A DNA stretch of 64,000 nucleotides. Origin: Nemophila menziesii (lineage: Eukaryota > Streptophyta > Magnoliopsida > Boraginales > Hydrophyllaceae). Positions 1 to 12,307 of this stretch are shown here, one piece after another. The DNA lies in contig JARWIR010000011.1 in assembly GCA_029959085.1 (NCBI GenBank), positions 11,409,840 through 11,473,839 on the forward strand. The letters are read 5' to 3'. The position numbers were made by a program, and so were the translations under genes. The notes beneath the pieces were generated by a model. That model was not told where the DNA came from. It ran no database searches and saw nothing but the letters and a program-made list of their open reading frames with translations. How positions within the stretch are numbered: position 1 is the first letter of the stretch; each line of letters starts with the position of its first letter.

Positions 1-1764
1 CATTTGTTTAAAATTAATGGTTGTGATTAATTACTTGATCCAAAGTCAAAAAAAATGGTCATATATACATACATTTCTTGAACTTGGGTATAGAATATTA
101 ATTACTCTTTAAAATGGATGCATATAATTTGAGATAATAAATTAATAATGTAAAATTACATATATTTATAATATGATATTACTAAAGAGGCTAGAGTTGA
201 AGTTGAAGCAATATGCTAAAGTGGAAACATTCTTTATGAGAAGGTACTTTCTTATCCAACACATAATCCCATCGCTTGATCTCAAAGCTTTTTTTTGTGT
301 CTGGTTTGCTAACGACTAAAAATTCAAAACACAAAAGCAAATCATGTTGCGTAATTATAATAAATGCTAGAAACTACATAGAATTTTACTTTGATATCTA
401 ATACCAATATATAAAGTAGATGAAGTCTTAATAGAATAATACTCCGAATAACACTGTAATACTAATATATTCACTTGACCAAATAACACTGTAATACTAA
501 CATATTCACTTGACCAGACTTTGATGAACTCTTGGCCTGCCTTTCACATGGCTTGATAAATCTGAAGTTTAATTGAGATTCTGCAATATTAATCAATCAC
601 CTCCGCTTTTGCTTCTTTTCCTTTTATGACACTTATTTTATTTATGTGAATATGCCATAAGAAAAATACCATTTTAGTAACTGACTCAACTATTAACGGT
701 TATATTAAAAGATGCGCTTTTCAAGTTATTGTCTTACAGAAATAAAGAAACAACTAAATAAAATATGAAGTTAATTAGTATTAAGAATAGCACATTATAG
801 AAACAAACACTAATATTGTGTAATACCTACTTTCTATCCCTGAATCATAACTTCCGTTTCTTTCATTTCCAAATTCCAAACCAGCAGTAATCTGATACAA
901 AATACAAAGTCAACCAAGAGAAAATCAAATGCATTTTCAGCAAAACTTTTCGGTTCCACCTAATCAGCAGCAAGGGAGTTTGGGTTGGGATTTTACCGTT
1001 TTAACCATTTTCGCGAGAACATAACCATTCGGACGCCTTACTTCAGCCTTATCAGCTTGTCCCATAGGTTTTACATTGCTTTCGATTCTTCAGATATTCT
1101 CTAATACATGAAGCTTGTGTTTAACTGGATTTGAATTTTGAAAGACATCCTTTTCGCATGAATCTGAGCCATTTTTTCGAAAGATACATCGTAAACTTCC
1201 AGGGTGTAAAATCACATAAGTTGATTCTTCTTTATCCACCTTTTGGTATAGCAAGGACACCAACATAAATGCATTTACAAATCCCTTCTTGTTGAAGCTT
1301 ATTTAAGCTACGTTCTAAAAAAATTCTCAATTATTTCTCCTTCTCCGAATTCTCGACTCTTTTATAGGTCAGATTTTATAATAAACTTCTCCTCCTAGTC
1401 AATTATAAAAATAAAAATTAAATAAAGAATATGTATAGCCTAGTTATTAAGAAATTAAGATTCGATAGAAATAAAACCTACAACATTTTGAGTATTCTTT
1501 GCTCCCTCAATAACCAGGTACCTTTGATATGATCTGCGTTTTCTTGTCACTGTTGTAGTTACAACTGATGATGAACTAACCTCTGTGTCGGACAAGGAAC
1601 ATTTTCAAAAGGGTTTGCTACAATCATCATATTGTACTTCTAACTTCCGGTGTTGCATATGAATATTCAAGTGCAAAAAGAAGCTGCATTTAAATAGTTA
1701 AACAATTCATTAACCAAGATATTAAACAGGGTATGCATTATGCAGTTTACCAGAAGAGACTTGG
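1..1764. repeat. Left arm of a long inverted repeat
   Basis: This arm is the reverse complement of 18,632-20,052. The match runs from the first base of the window to the GTAAACTGC segment near 1,741-1,764. It is imperfect. About 330 bp near 1,100-1,420 is present only in this arm, so it was inserted here or deleted in the other arm. A 34-35 bp tandem duplication at 447-515 is also private to this arm. The true outer end may lie beyond the window. The inner part holds DPH2-like exons, so the repeat comes at least partly from a host gene. Confidence 0.9.
447..515. repeat. Tandem duplication of about 34 bp
   Basis: Two adjacent copies of a unit beginning AATAACACTGTAATACTAA lie at 447-480 and 481-515. 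The matching place in the inverted arm (near 19,580-19,615) has one copy, so the duplication arose after the arms separated. Confidence 0.85.
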
Positions 1765-2218
1765 GACTTTCCATAGCGTGTTGAGATAATTTTTTCACAC
1801 AATCAAATACACTAATGGGAGCTTTCCCAAAAACAAAGAAAGCAAAAAGTTTTGAAGTCTTATAAGTGAAACCATAAATTTTTTAAAATGTGTAGTGGAA
1901 ATAATATATATGAAAAGAAGATCAAAAATACCGGCAGAGCATGTGTGGCCATAATGAATAACGCATTGAGCATCGGCATAAGATGCTCCAACTTTATCCA
2001 CACAACAACTTCCATATGTTCTATCAGCCATTACATACAACTTTTTATCTGGAAACTATCAATACTATCATATCAAAGTAGTAATTAGGGTAAGATTCAA
2101 CTTTAAAATTCATTAACTAATTTTTTGGTATAGCTTCGAGTAGAGCTTACCTGAAGAGCGTCTCTGATGAAGTTTCTAGTGAGGATGAAGTCAGCTACGG
2201 TCTCAATTTTGTAACTTG
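1466..2218 (-). pseudogene. DPH2: Diphthamide biosynthesis protein 2-like gene fragment
   Basis: Minus-strand exon-like blocks recall DPH2, a subunit of the iron-sulfur enzyme that starts diphthamide synthesis on elongation factor 2. In gene order they are: 2,151-2,218 (reads TVADFILTRNFIRDALQ, then a GTAAG donor); 1,932-2,048 (YVMADRTYGSCCVDKVGAS and CVIHYGHTC, the cysteine-bearing conserved block); 1,751-1,858 (FFVFGKAPISV, in frame); 1,581-1,683 (LLFALEYSYATPE, then stops); and about 1,466-1,555 (RRSYQRYLVIEGAKN, like the family's RRYYLVEKAKDA). Splice sites are mostly recognisable, so this is a genomic and not a processed copy. Stops in the fourth block and no clear C-terminal part make it a pseudogene. 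DPH1 is the alternative, but the CVDKVGAS block fits DPH2 better. Confidence 0.7.
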
Positions 2219-3430
2219 ATTCAAAATCTATCTAGGCTTCTTAGTCAAAAAAGAGATTTCTTTTTTCTTTTTTGTTCTAATGCAGAGTGTGAAGAGAATT
2301 ACTTTAGGTTATACAGTATGTTTCATTGTTTTTCAACTTTTGTTTTTACAAACATCACGCTTCTTTATCTACTTGTTGATGAATGTTATAGGGAAAGATT
2401 CTGCTTCAGAAGAATGCCACACTTCATTGTTGTATTGCCATGATCAATAATATTATAGTATTCATGTATCAAATTCTACATGCTTATCTGATAAATTTTT
2501 GAACAATTAATTCAATTTAAATAGAAAAATATATAGAAATAGTTAATTAATACACAAACACTAAAATTCATTTACCTTTAGTCTCAACCATTTGATCAAA
2601 CACTTTTGACGCTATTTTGAGATTGTTCAAATTCATTCCAAACCAATACATGATTAATGTTTACCTTCAAGAATATATATCCAGTAATGAGTCATTCTCA
2701 TCTACAATAGGGGTTGAACTAACATGTGTTGCAAATAACAGTAAGGAAGGTTGTGAGTAGTGAAAAAAGTAAAAACTTGAACTAACAAATTCAAAGTTGC
2801 TTTTGCACCATGAGAAACAGTAGGTTTCAAAATTGCAATAAAATGTCCAAATATTATTATTGGTTTGGATGAATTGGAGTGATTAGTTAAAGAGAGAAAA
2901 CAATAACAAACACTTTTTCATAAAATTTGAAATAAAACAAAAAAAGTATTTACTCACCCGAATCAACTGCTAACCTATTTAGATTATGTTGTGTTTAGCA
3001 GCTACTGTGGAACAAGATGAGTTGAGTGTGAATCGATGTGAAGCGCGTTGACAGGGTATGTATAATATTGAGTCAACAGTGTAACGTAAGGCCAAAATTA
3101 ATCAACAGTCAAATTGAATCAATAGTGAAAAGAAAAAAAAAATTGTAAAAATTATAATTTTAACTTAATTTTCCGATAGAGTATGTATAATATTGAATCA
3201 ACAGTGCAACGTAATACCAAAATTAATCGACACTCAAATTAATCAATAGTGAAATAAAATGCAATGTCAATATTAACTGAATCAACCGTGATAAGAAAGC
3301 AAAAAAAATGGATGATGGTGGAGAATGCTCCTCTAGTGGCTGCGTGTTTTCTTTTGTAGCCCACCAATTATGCTTAGCCAGATTTAATCCTGACCACCAT
3401 ATGCGGGTAAATTTAGATTGTAGAAAAAAA
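2219..3430. other. AT-rich spacer, no gene recognised
   Basis: Short open frames here lack recognisable motifs. A phrase of about 40 bp around GTATGTATAATATTGA(G/A)TCAACAGTG occurs twice (about 3,056-3,085 and 3,181-3,210), followed each time by a CCAAAATTAATC segment. This is a small degenerate direct repeat. Confidence 0.5.
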
Positions 3431-3435
3431 TATGA

Positions 3436-3439
<4 letters not shown>

Positions 3440-3486
<47 letters not shown>
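3440..3486. repeat. (TA)n microsatellite
   Basis: An almost pure TA dinucleotide run, which opens long tyrosine-isoleucine frames on both strands that should not be read as genes. Confidence 0.97.
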
Positions 3487-3487
<1 letters not shown>

Positions 3488-4122
3488 TTTTTCTTTTGTA
3501 ACATTACTTTTTGATTCTTGAATCCAGTTACTCTTGTACCGATGCACACCTTGCTGCCAAAATGGCTCAATTTGATTTCTTTTTTATTTATCACACTACT
3601 ACAAAATTATTAGAGTAAGTATTTAGATTATATCTACATCTTCTATATGCATATATGGTCTCATTTAATATTTACAGGTATTGTAGCCAAGAATATGATA
3701 GTTGCAACTATATGGCATGTGTTGCATTGGCACATAAGTGTGTGAAAGTGTATTTTATGCGCATAATTTATTCAATAAACTCCACTACAATTAGTTAATG
3801 TAATGAATTGCAAGTTGTTTTACAAGCAAGTCCTTTAGGCATATATAATGTTAGTTTCTAATACTTTTGGAGTCCTAAAACATCTATATGTACTTTTTAA
3901 GAGAGGATTCATCAAAGGTGGTAAGTTTCAAGGAAAAAATTCCAACAATCAAATTGGGGAATATTGTGTTATGAATTCCAGAAACCATCTCAAGTTTGTT
4001 CAGTTATTAAATTTTGCAAATACACTTAACCCTCTCTTTTCCTTAGTCCCTTCCTTAGCTAAAGTCTAGTCAACCTTTTAGTGAATTATACGTGATTTTG
4101 CATCTTCTAATGTTTGAAAATT
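3487..4122. other. Unassigned spacer
   Basis: The longest open frame (3,848-4,069, 73 codons) shows no motif I recognise, and no splice or promoter pattern supports it. It may be decayed repeat sequence. Confidence 0.4.
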
Positions 4123-4608
4123 TATGAAGATTTTAACGATTATTGCTGACATGGTATGCCAGTTGTGCAATGAAAGCATCAACAAAGTCTCGAAGTTCGT
4201 ATGCAAGTAAGATCCTAGAGGAGAAAGTGAGGCTTAAGGTTTTTGTTTATATAGAAGGAGCTCTTTATTATTGTTTCTATAACATGGAAGAAATGTTAAA
4301 ATTAGTTCAAAAAGCAAAGGAGGCTCTTCGCATTTAATATTATAGATGTCATAAGATTGTTACAACTTTACAATCATACGACAACTATAATATTAATTTC
4401 GAAGATCCTCTTTTGATTTTTGAACTAATTTCAACAGTTCTTCCTTATTATGGAAACAATAAAAAAGAACTCCTTTTGGATAAACAGCAACCTCGCCTCC
4501 CTTTCTCCAATAGGATCGTACTTGCACATGTAAAAGCACTTCGAGACTTTGTTGAATCTTCCATTGAACAACTGACATATTGTGTCTGCAATAATCGTAA
4601 AATCTCCA
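4123..4608. repeat. Inverted pair of a short coding fragment
   Basis: Arms 4,123-4,349 (plus) and 4,382-4,608 (minus) are diverged inverted copies separated by about 32 bp. Translated away from their outer ends they share the pattern G-[AV]-L-[YF]-Y-C-F-[YH]-N-[MK]-E-E-[ML]-L-K-L-V-Q-K-[AS]-K-E. The right copy also reads YWRKGGEVAV upstream. This faintly recalls DUF4283-type plant retroelement proteins, but I would not assign a family. Both copies have stops in the neighbouring frames, so neither is a working gene. Confidence 0.75.
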
Positions 4609-4628
4609 TAAATTTTTAGACAACAGAA

Positions 4629-4829
4629 GATCACTAAATCACGTAAATTTTGCTATAAGGTTGAATAGACTTTTGCTACTAAGGAAGGTACTATGGAAAA
4701 GAGAGCGTTAAGTGTACATAAAAAAATTAAAAACTGAAAATTTAATTAGGACATTCACTATAGAAGTCACTAAATCACGTAAATTTCGCTATAAGGTTGA
4801 ATAGACTTTTGCTGCTAAGGAAGGTACTC
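4629..4829. repeat. Spaced direct repeat of about 65 bp
   Basis: A segment starting CACTAAATCACGTAAATTT and ending AAGGAAGGTACT occurs at about 4,634-4,691 and again at 4,765-4,828. The following phrase CATGCCTTAT(C/A)GATCGGCTT then recurs near 5,069. The pieces suggest nested local duplication just outside the larger direct repeat. Confidence 0.85.
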
Positions 4830-4859
4830 ATGCCTTATCGATCGGCTTGTTAAAAGTAT

Positions 4860-7560
4860 CACAAGTTAAAATTATAAAATCTTTGTTTTATAATACGTAT
4901 ACCAAATACTTCATGTAGTATAGCCCATTCACTATAGAACTATAGATATATCACTATTTAAGGTCTGAAATCAAAATTTTGGTGAGAACTAAAAATTATA
5001 ACTATCTATGATGATCGAGGTATAGACACAAATTTTATTTTTAGTTAATTTCACTACAGTTTGGAAACTCATGCCTTATAGATCGGCTTCTTGATTTCTG
5101 CATTGATTTTTTTAATCCGACTTGATGTACTTTCTTTGTTATAGTTTGTTTGTCTCCTTTGATTAATTCATAAACCAACCAGAGGAACAACTGATCAGAG
5201 GCAAGAACAGGGATAGGGGTTTAGTTATGCCCATGTCCCCATTCAAGCCGTTGGGGTAGTCAAAGTCGTATCCCAGGTTTTCCTTCATTCACCGAAACGA
5301 AGTATGTTAGTTCATGTCCTTAGGTGCCAAACCTACCCTCCCTTATCTATCTTGGCAGACGCTTTCTATGGATTCTTCCTTGACGGTTTAGAGGTGTTTA
5401 ACTTGGTCGTTTAATGAATGGATATAACCCACGATCAAAGTATACCATCAGACGTCTAAGAACGGGTAGAAAAGCTTTTTGTGGAGGGTGCAGTACATGG
5501 AAGGGGCATTCGTGAGTCCAACAGGCCGATTTTTTTTATCAAGCACTCCATTATTAGTTGATTGCTTGTCACACAGGTCGTCTTTGCCTCGTCTCCTTCC
5601 ATGATACGCTCCTGATAGTAGCCCGACCCTAGATCCAACTTTGACAAGTAACTCACGCTTATTGATTAGGGCAAAGAAGTTCGCAATCAAAGTGGATACT
5701 TGTTTTGGATTGTTACGTTACCTTTTTGAGCTCAGGTAAAACTAATATTCAAGTTGGCATGTTAAATGTTTTTTTACTACAGATTTTACTAAACTAAATA
5801 AATGATCACTTCATCTCAAGATGATAGTTAAGGGAGTTCGCTTATTCTGCAGCTTTCCCAAATCTATAATTCTTACTCTGGATCATGTTAGTTGTTGTCA
5901 AAAGTTATCATTAATAAAGGCGAGTAGTCACATTTAAAAAATAACCAAAAATATTTGAAATCTTTTTAACTGTAGGGTTTTTTTATCCTTTGTTAAACCA
6001 CACTGAGTATTTGATAGTTTACCCTAACATTCATATATAAAGCGCAAATAAAACATATTAAAAATATTAGAGCTCAATGAATTTTCTAAGCTTACGACAT
6101 GTTAAACATAAATTATAAATATAAAAAATATGTATTAAGTTAAAAAAAACAAGCCTAAGCCTAAAATATGTTAGATTAATAGGATTTAGTTTCATTATTT
6201 AGATGTAACCTTAACACCAAATGTTCTTGAACGACTTCAATGAAAAACTTTCTCAATGGCTTAAAATAGGATGTCTTTATAATATTAATAATGTTGGGTA
6301 TTGTTCATATAAGAATCACCTATTATACGGACCTTGAATAGTCCAATCATTTTGTTTCTCTTTTTTTATAAGTTTTTGTTCTCATTAGAGGTTTAAAATC
6401 TTCTCTAGAAGTATTAATGCCCATGGAGAGGTGGTTGGATGAGTTTTTTAATCTAAATATGGAAAACTTAACCATGACCTTAATTAAGAATTTACTTATA
6501 CCTTACACCAAAGATACACCCACTTTAAAAGGGTACAACATGCAAGCATACATGGTGAGTTTCTAACTTGCAAACGTGAATATTATCCATGATTAACAAT
6601 ATATCAATATGTGCTTTGGCATAACAAACAAGAATATAGTTATCAATAAAAAACCATAATATATTAGAAGGTTTCATTACATATTGAAAATGAGGAAAGT
6701 TAAAGATCATCTGCTTATAACCAAGAAGATTACATCCTAAAAAGAGTTAATGTACAAAACAAATCATAACAATCTCTGACGTTGATCTTGAATCTTATTG
6801 GCTGACAAACTTTCTACGAATCGTTCACATGTGCAGGGGGAAGGAAAGAAGAATCATGATCTGATTTCACTCTTTTATCTCAATATTGGTGAAGGAAATC
6901 CAACAAAATGGCCCGGGTTACCATTTGAGCAAGATCCTTAAATGTTTTTTTAAATTCACCTGACATATTAAGATTATTTACCGCATGAACCCAATATAAT
7001 AAAAGACAAGAAGGTGTTGGTCAAGATCACTGTACAACTCCAATACCATAATGTAGAATTGGTAAGCCTCTTTCTATGAATCCTCACAGGCTAGTCTTTT
7101 ATCGCGCCTTAGAATTTGAGAGCATTTCAACCACCTTAAAATATACATGGTCTACAAAAATATTGTCTTTCAGGGATCAAATGGAATCTTTAAGCGAAGA
7201 TACCTCTAGAATGTTTTGACCTTCTTGCTTAAACCTTATAGGATATTTGATTCAACATATCACAAGACACGTAAAGTAAGGTGACGAGATCTAACGTGGC
7301 CTTTATAAAATCATATATAAAATTGTGCAGACGAATGGGTGGTTTTTCAAGAAGATGCTGAGGATCCTTAGATTTATCCCTCAATATTGGAAGGCTAACA
7401 CTGCTTCATTATGTCCCTAAAGAAGTTTATAGTTTTCGCTAAACCCTTATCGTAGCGGAGAAGAAGAGTTGAAAGCCAGGCGGCTCTTGTTTTTCCTCCA
7501 CGAGTAAAAAATAGAACCTATATGGCAAGCTCTAAGCATATTCGGTTATGTAGATTTCTT
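4860..7560. repeat. Large direct repeat, copy X (gypsy-derived)
   Basis: Colinear with 15,530-18,560, in the same orientation. Both copies begin near a TTTGTTTTATAAT segment, pass through a Ty3/gypsy reverse transcriptase relic, and end near TAGAACCTAT. Beyond the RT, a minus-strand reading near 6,215-6,260 (phrase FIEVVQEHLV) is conserved in both copies, which hints at another coding relic that I cannot name. Copy X lacks the LINE insertion and the hairpin rearrangement seen in copy Y. Confidence 0.88.
5270..5700 (-). pseudogene. Ty3/gypsy reverse transcriptase fragment
   Basis: Two minus-strand frames together recover the fingers-palm part of a Ty3/gypsy reverse transcriptase. One reads SKLDLGSGYYQERIMEGDEA followed by KTTCVT, the conserved SK-(I/L)-DL-x-SGYxQ block. 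A second frame supplies VGLTNAPSMYCTLHKKLF, matching the family's FGLTNAPATF block. At least one frameshift separates them, and the catalytic YxDD strand just downstream is not intact. Similar relics lie at 16,060-16,368 and 13,250-13,440, so this piece was copied with the surrounding block. Confidence 0.88.
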
Positions 7561-8819
7561 ACAATATATGGTTTTTAAAAAGTTCACCAAACTAAATTAA
7601 TTGTTTCATGTTCTTTCACAATAAAAACTGTTTTGAGTCATATCTATGAAGAAAATCAAATTATATTTAAAATTATTCTCATTTGACATGCCTTTGATCG
7701 TCAATTCATCACACTCCCACATATATCCACAAGTTACTAATCAGATATATGTTCACCAAGTCGATAACTATAAATTGTTATTGTTACATATCAAAACTAC
7801 ATGGACATATCAAATGTTATTCAAATATATTCTTTCCTAAAAATTACATTAATCGAGAATTGAAAAATATATTACTTTATAAAATGATTTGGTATTATAT
7901 CTTAAATCCTTGATATTTATATCATGTCTTGAATTGAACAAAAGTGTTTATTTTTTTATTGTAGTTGATTTGATTGATCTATTTAATTTTCAAGCACCCT
8001 AAAGATATATTTTTCATTAAATATTACTAGCTTTTTAAAGTGATATTTATGAAGTTTTTAATTGTTATTTGGATAGTAAAATCTAAAGTTAGTGTAACGA
8101 CCAATCTTACTTAAAACTTGAGAAAAGTACATGACAAATGGTAGTAGGTTTTCATGATTGGGTTGAATGTAGATAGTAATCAATTATGTCTACTGTATGA
8201 AAGACTTTAGTGATAAGTCGTGCTTTGTACCTTTAAATAGTTCCAATAGGATCATACTATATCTCGAAGATTTCTTTACAACCAATTGAATTTGTAGCAC
8301 ATTATGGTGAAACAAAGTTCATTGTTATATTACAGACAAGATCATCAAATTACCCACTCATAGTTTAACATCCTTCCTAGAATATTAAATCTTGTCATAC
8401 ACATATTGGTTCAAGCGTGTTGTTTAATGATAGCTATGTGTTAAGGGATATTTTATGTAGAGTTTAGGTATTGTAGTTTTAGAGATCTTTATCGTTCATT
8501 ATATAGGAATAGGATTAGAGAAGGAGACACCAAATGATTACAACTTAATCGAGCATGCATAAAATAGGAGATTTTTATAGTGAAGAGGCATCTGGTCGGG
8601 TTAAAGTGAGATATTGAAGGCTCTCATGATCTTGTGATATTATGCATCATCGATAGGAGAACTTTCATCTTGAATACTGAGAGACTTGGATATAGATATG
8701 AGATGTCAAATTTTAGCATATAGAATTTTAGACTATTATACAAGCTCTATAATATAATTCATTTGAAATAGGAGGATTTTAGTTGACCCCTGAAAAATAA
8801 TCAAAAGTACCTATATCTA
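7561..8819. other. Unassigned spacer
   Basis: AT-rich sequence between the gypsy-derived repeat and the Argonaute copy. A 64-codon frame at 7,646-7,840 has no recognisable motif. I see no repeat partner for this block elsewhere in the window, so it is either unique or more diverged than its neighbours. Confidence 0.4.
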
Positions 8820-11716
8820 TAAGCAAAAAATTGATCCTCTGATACTCCTCCCCTACCCACCAAAACAATAAAAGATTATTTATTGCATAATCAAACCAAA
8901 ATAAAAACAAATAATATACGCATTAAATTACCCGAATAGGATTATCTACTCTCGTTGTTTACCACCAGAACTACTATCTAGAACTGGATTAGAAGCTCCC
9001 TTTAAACAAGAAACAAGATGAATATAATCTTAAGAAAAAAAATGAGATTGTATTACACAGATAATAGTTACGTAATAATTCACTTACAAAACCGTTTGAC
9101 ATCTCAAATAAATTATGAACCATTTTCATCTTTGGTGGTTGTGTACGAACTACAACTCGATAGCAAGATATGAGAGGCCACTCGAATGAGCTCACAACCA
9201 CGGAAACTGATGTCACGACTAGGAGAACCTTTTATTCAATAGTGACTTTATACCATCCAGCTGCAAAGTACAACAATCTATCAATTGTACACAACCATAT
9301 AATACGTTAATAGAAAATGGAAAAAGTTAACTCACCTTTGCGTTTATTTTGAGTAGGAAATAGGTTAGGTATTAATCGTTGAACTTTTCTGTTACAATGC
9401 ATTGTGTAGGAATCCCAAGCTCTAATAGCATATTACGCTTCCATGGACCATAGAGATCTAAATGCTTTCTCTTTTATAGTATGCAGGGGATAAATTTTGG
9501 TAGTTCGTTAAACTTGGCTTGTATAAGTTTCATCATCTTCTTAACACGTACATTTCCCAGATTTTCCCTAAACTGAGACATCTACACTTGCAAAAAAGGA
9601 TCATATACCATCACATAAAAAAATTAGATTAAGAATTATGATAAAGTATTAAAAGAAAACACTTAGAATTCATTTCTTTTTTCAACAAGTGATAAGTTTC
9701 GTAATCCGTCTATGCGTGTCACCTCTAAATGAAAAGTTGTCTACTCCCCAAACATCAATCCTAGCCGGTTCCTGCATATGTAAAGTCTTAATTTATGTTA
9801 CAAATTGCATATTGTGAAAAAAAGGATAAGAGAAAAGAAAAGAGAAGAAAATAAAAGAAAAGAAAAGAAAAGAGAAGAAATTTTCTACTTTATTGTTAAA
9901 GTTCAATCTTCCATTTTTCGACAAACTATGTCCTCTCCATTGCCTGCTATAAGATGGATATAATGAAATGTGTTGTTAGTAAATAAATATATACAAGGAT
10001 TCTATATTTTCATAGAAGAATTGTGAGCTGTTCAAGATTCCAGCAGACTTGAGAAGAGAATCATTGTTATAGTTGTTACTGTTCAACCCCTCAGTCAGTT
10101 TTGTTTGTTGAAACATCTCCACAAGTGAAGCTCTCTGGATACTAGATAAATTCTTGGTATAGTATAACAGATTTAGCAATTGAATTACAAAATTTCCTAA
10201 ATTGGAATATATACACGATGCTTTCCTTTGCCCACATCTATGTATGGAAAATCGGCAGAAGATCGCAATGGTATCTTCCTATGCTGAAACAAAGAAATCA
10301 TATACTGAAAGATTACTAGAAGGATCTTTTCTCTTAAATAAGAACCTATATATATATTAGACATCATTACAAGTTCAAAGTCTTACCTTATAAAAATTAT
10401 TCAAATTTCTCAATTTATAGGTATTGAGCATGTAAAAGTCATATATAATGTATAAGATAACTCCTCCAAGAGCTTAAACTTTTAGAAGAATCGGTTATCT
10501 AACATGGTATCAGAACCAAGATCGAAAAAGGTCACAGAGTTGAAGCTTAAACTTTTAGAAGAATTGGTTGTCTAACAATAGATAATAGTAATACATTTCG
10601 TCTATGCAAGCTCCCTGACTCAAACCAAGTATTTTAAATCCCCTATTTGTAGAAGACAGTCGTGATACATAGATTATTCAACACTCTATTCGCCTATAAA
10701 AGGAGGATCATTAGTAATTTGTTCAGTTAAGTATTTTTTACCTTCATCCAATCAATTTGATAAGGATCTAGAACCTTTTGATTTGTAATTATAAAATCAA
10801 TAACTGGTCCTGGTTTCAAAATCATTGATGTTGATACATCTCTATAAATTAAGGAAAATAGAACAATTAAGTTGTTAGAGCATTGAAAATTGGATAAATA
10901 TATTGGAAATAGAATCTTACCAATGTTTAGTGAACGACCTCCTTGATTTTCACGGACACTAGAATGAAATCCACACAATCCAGTCACCACAGACCCTAAA
11001 TGAGATTGGAGTACGAGAAGACATCCCCTGTATAGATAAGATGGACATGAATTATACACAAGATTTTAAAATCTAGAGCGGATTCTCTTATTGTTAATTT
11101 GTTGTGACAAATTTGCAGTTTTCATTGAAATCCATCTGTCTTAAAGAAAATATAAGACATGAAATTGCAGACAAGTTCTTCTACTGTCTAAAACATCAAA
11201 ATGCACCTGAATACAAGAAATTCTTACTGTTTGGAAGCATTTTGTCGTAGAATGATGTCCAAATCTCTCACGGGCTCATAAAATCGATCAGAATCTTGGG
11301 CACAATGTGCATTTGTAATATCTTGCATGAGATCTGAGTAGTATAGCAAAATTCCTCTTTATATGTCTTTGACCTTGACGGTTGTCTAACTTATCCAATC
11401 ACCATGTTGTGGGCTTCCACCATCACCACTTTCCATCTTACTGAAAATATTATGAACTTGTTAGAAATTTGAATAAAATATTTTCTTTGAAAGTTTAGAA
11501 ACAACAATACCTGTTCAGAGCATGCTTTTTAATCATAACTTTAAACTCAAGCTTGTTATTTGATAGATGACTAAGAGTATAAGAGCTATTCTCACCATCA
11601 TAAGCGATGAATTTTTCATTGATTTCATACCCGTAAGTTTCTTGGAAATTGTACTTCGCTTTCCTACAAACACCTTTTACCTCCACCTGATGTCCAATTT
11701 CATAATAAATGGAATC
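8820..11716 (-). pseudogene. AGO4-clade Argonaute pseudogene, copy 1
   Basis: Argonautes load small RNAs; the AGO4/6/9 clade acts in RNA-directed DNA methylation in the nucleus. Minus-strand exons, mostly with GT-AG borders, follow the family order: N domain 11,511-11,716 (FIAYDGENSSYTL, NKLEF); linker about 11,228-11,330 (LDIILRQNASKQ); 10,921-11,027 (GFHSSVRENQGGRSLNI, fully in frame); PAZ start 10,742-10,839 (DVSTSMILKPGPVIDF, in frame); about 10,026-10,283 (IQRASLVEMFQQ, LLKSAGI, SSQF; one frameshift near 10,195); MID start about 9,685-9,760 (EPARIDVWGV, NFSFRG); MID 9,336-9,590 (HLDLYGPWKRN); PIWI 9,088-9,260 (VSVVVSSFEWPLISCYR). The exon with the first catalytic aspartate is deleted internally. 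Near 8,830-8,850 the RDG motif carrying the second aspartate reads RGG. The rest of PIWI is absent and part of PAZ is interrupted by an LTR-like remnant. Clearly non-functional as a slicer. Confidence 0.9.
10330..10600 (+). mobile_element. LTR retrotransposon end with tRNA-Met-type primer site
   Basis: A segment beginning near CTCCAAGAGCTTAAACTTTT and ending GTTATCTAACA is followed directly by TGGTATCAGAACC (about 10,505). That is one change from the TGGTATCAGAGC primer binding site used by many plant Ty1/copia elements. The LTR-end phrase recurs about 55 bp downstream (AGCTTAAACTTTTAGAAGAA and GTTGTCTAACA). The remnant sits where the rest of the Argonaute PAZ domain should be. No matching second LTR was found, so it is a decayed fragment. 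Confidence 0.65.
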
Positions 11717-12307
11717 CTGCGAAATAGATTTGTAAAATCCACCACATCTGCCTCCTCTAAAGTCTTCTATTTTTTCTTACTCTCAATTTATCATCTAATT
11801 AGACGATTTTCTGCCACCAGCTGCCATTGATCTTTGACAGTTTAATTACATTCGAGAGTCGGATGACTTCTGAAAAATGTCTTTTATTATCATTGAATTT
11901 GATATGAAGTTCATAATATGATCTTGTCCTGTTTGTGAGAATGATTGATACTCTTCAAATATATTACCGGATATTTTCGATACCCCGTCCAATTTAATTA
12001 AATTTTTTTTAATTTAGTTTTGCGGCAAGATAATGGTGTCACAAAATTCCAAGTATTTGGCTAGTATAATTTGTACAAAATATTTTTAGCTTTTCATTTA
12101 GAAGAAAATCTTTCAGAAAATAATTTTTTTTATTTCACAAAAGAGATAGAAAATAAGAATTTCATGTGTTTTCTGTTTTTATTTTGGATAGACAAATCGT
12201 CTTCAATTAGAAGGGGATGAGAACTGAGTTTTAAGAAGTTTTAATAATCCACATTCATACAAAAGTATCTTTATATGCTTTGATTTATTTTGTTTGTACA
12301 TGTGCAG

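Noticed and set aside
3223..3594. A 123-codon frame through the TA repeat
   Set aside because: The open length comes from the (TA)n run, which has no stops in two frames; the flanks show no domain.
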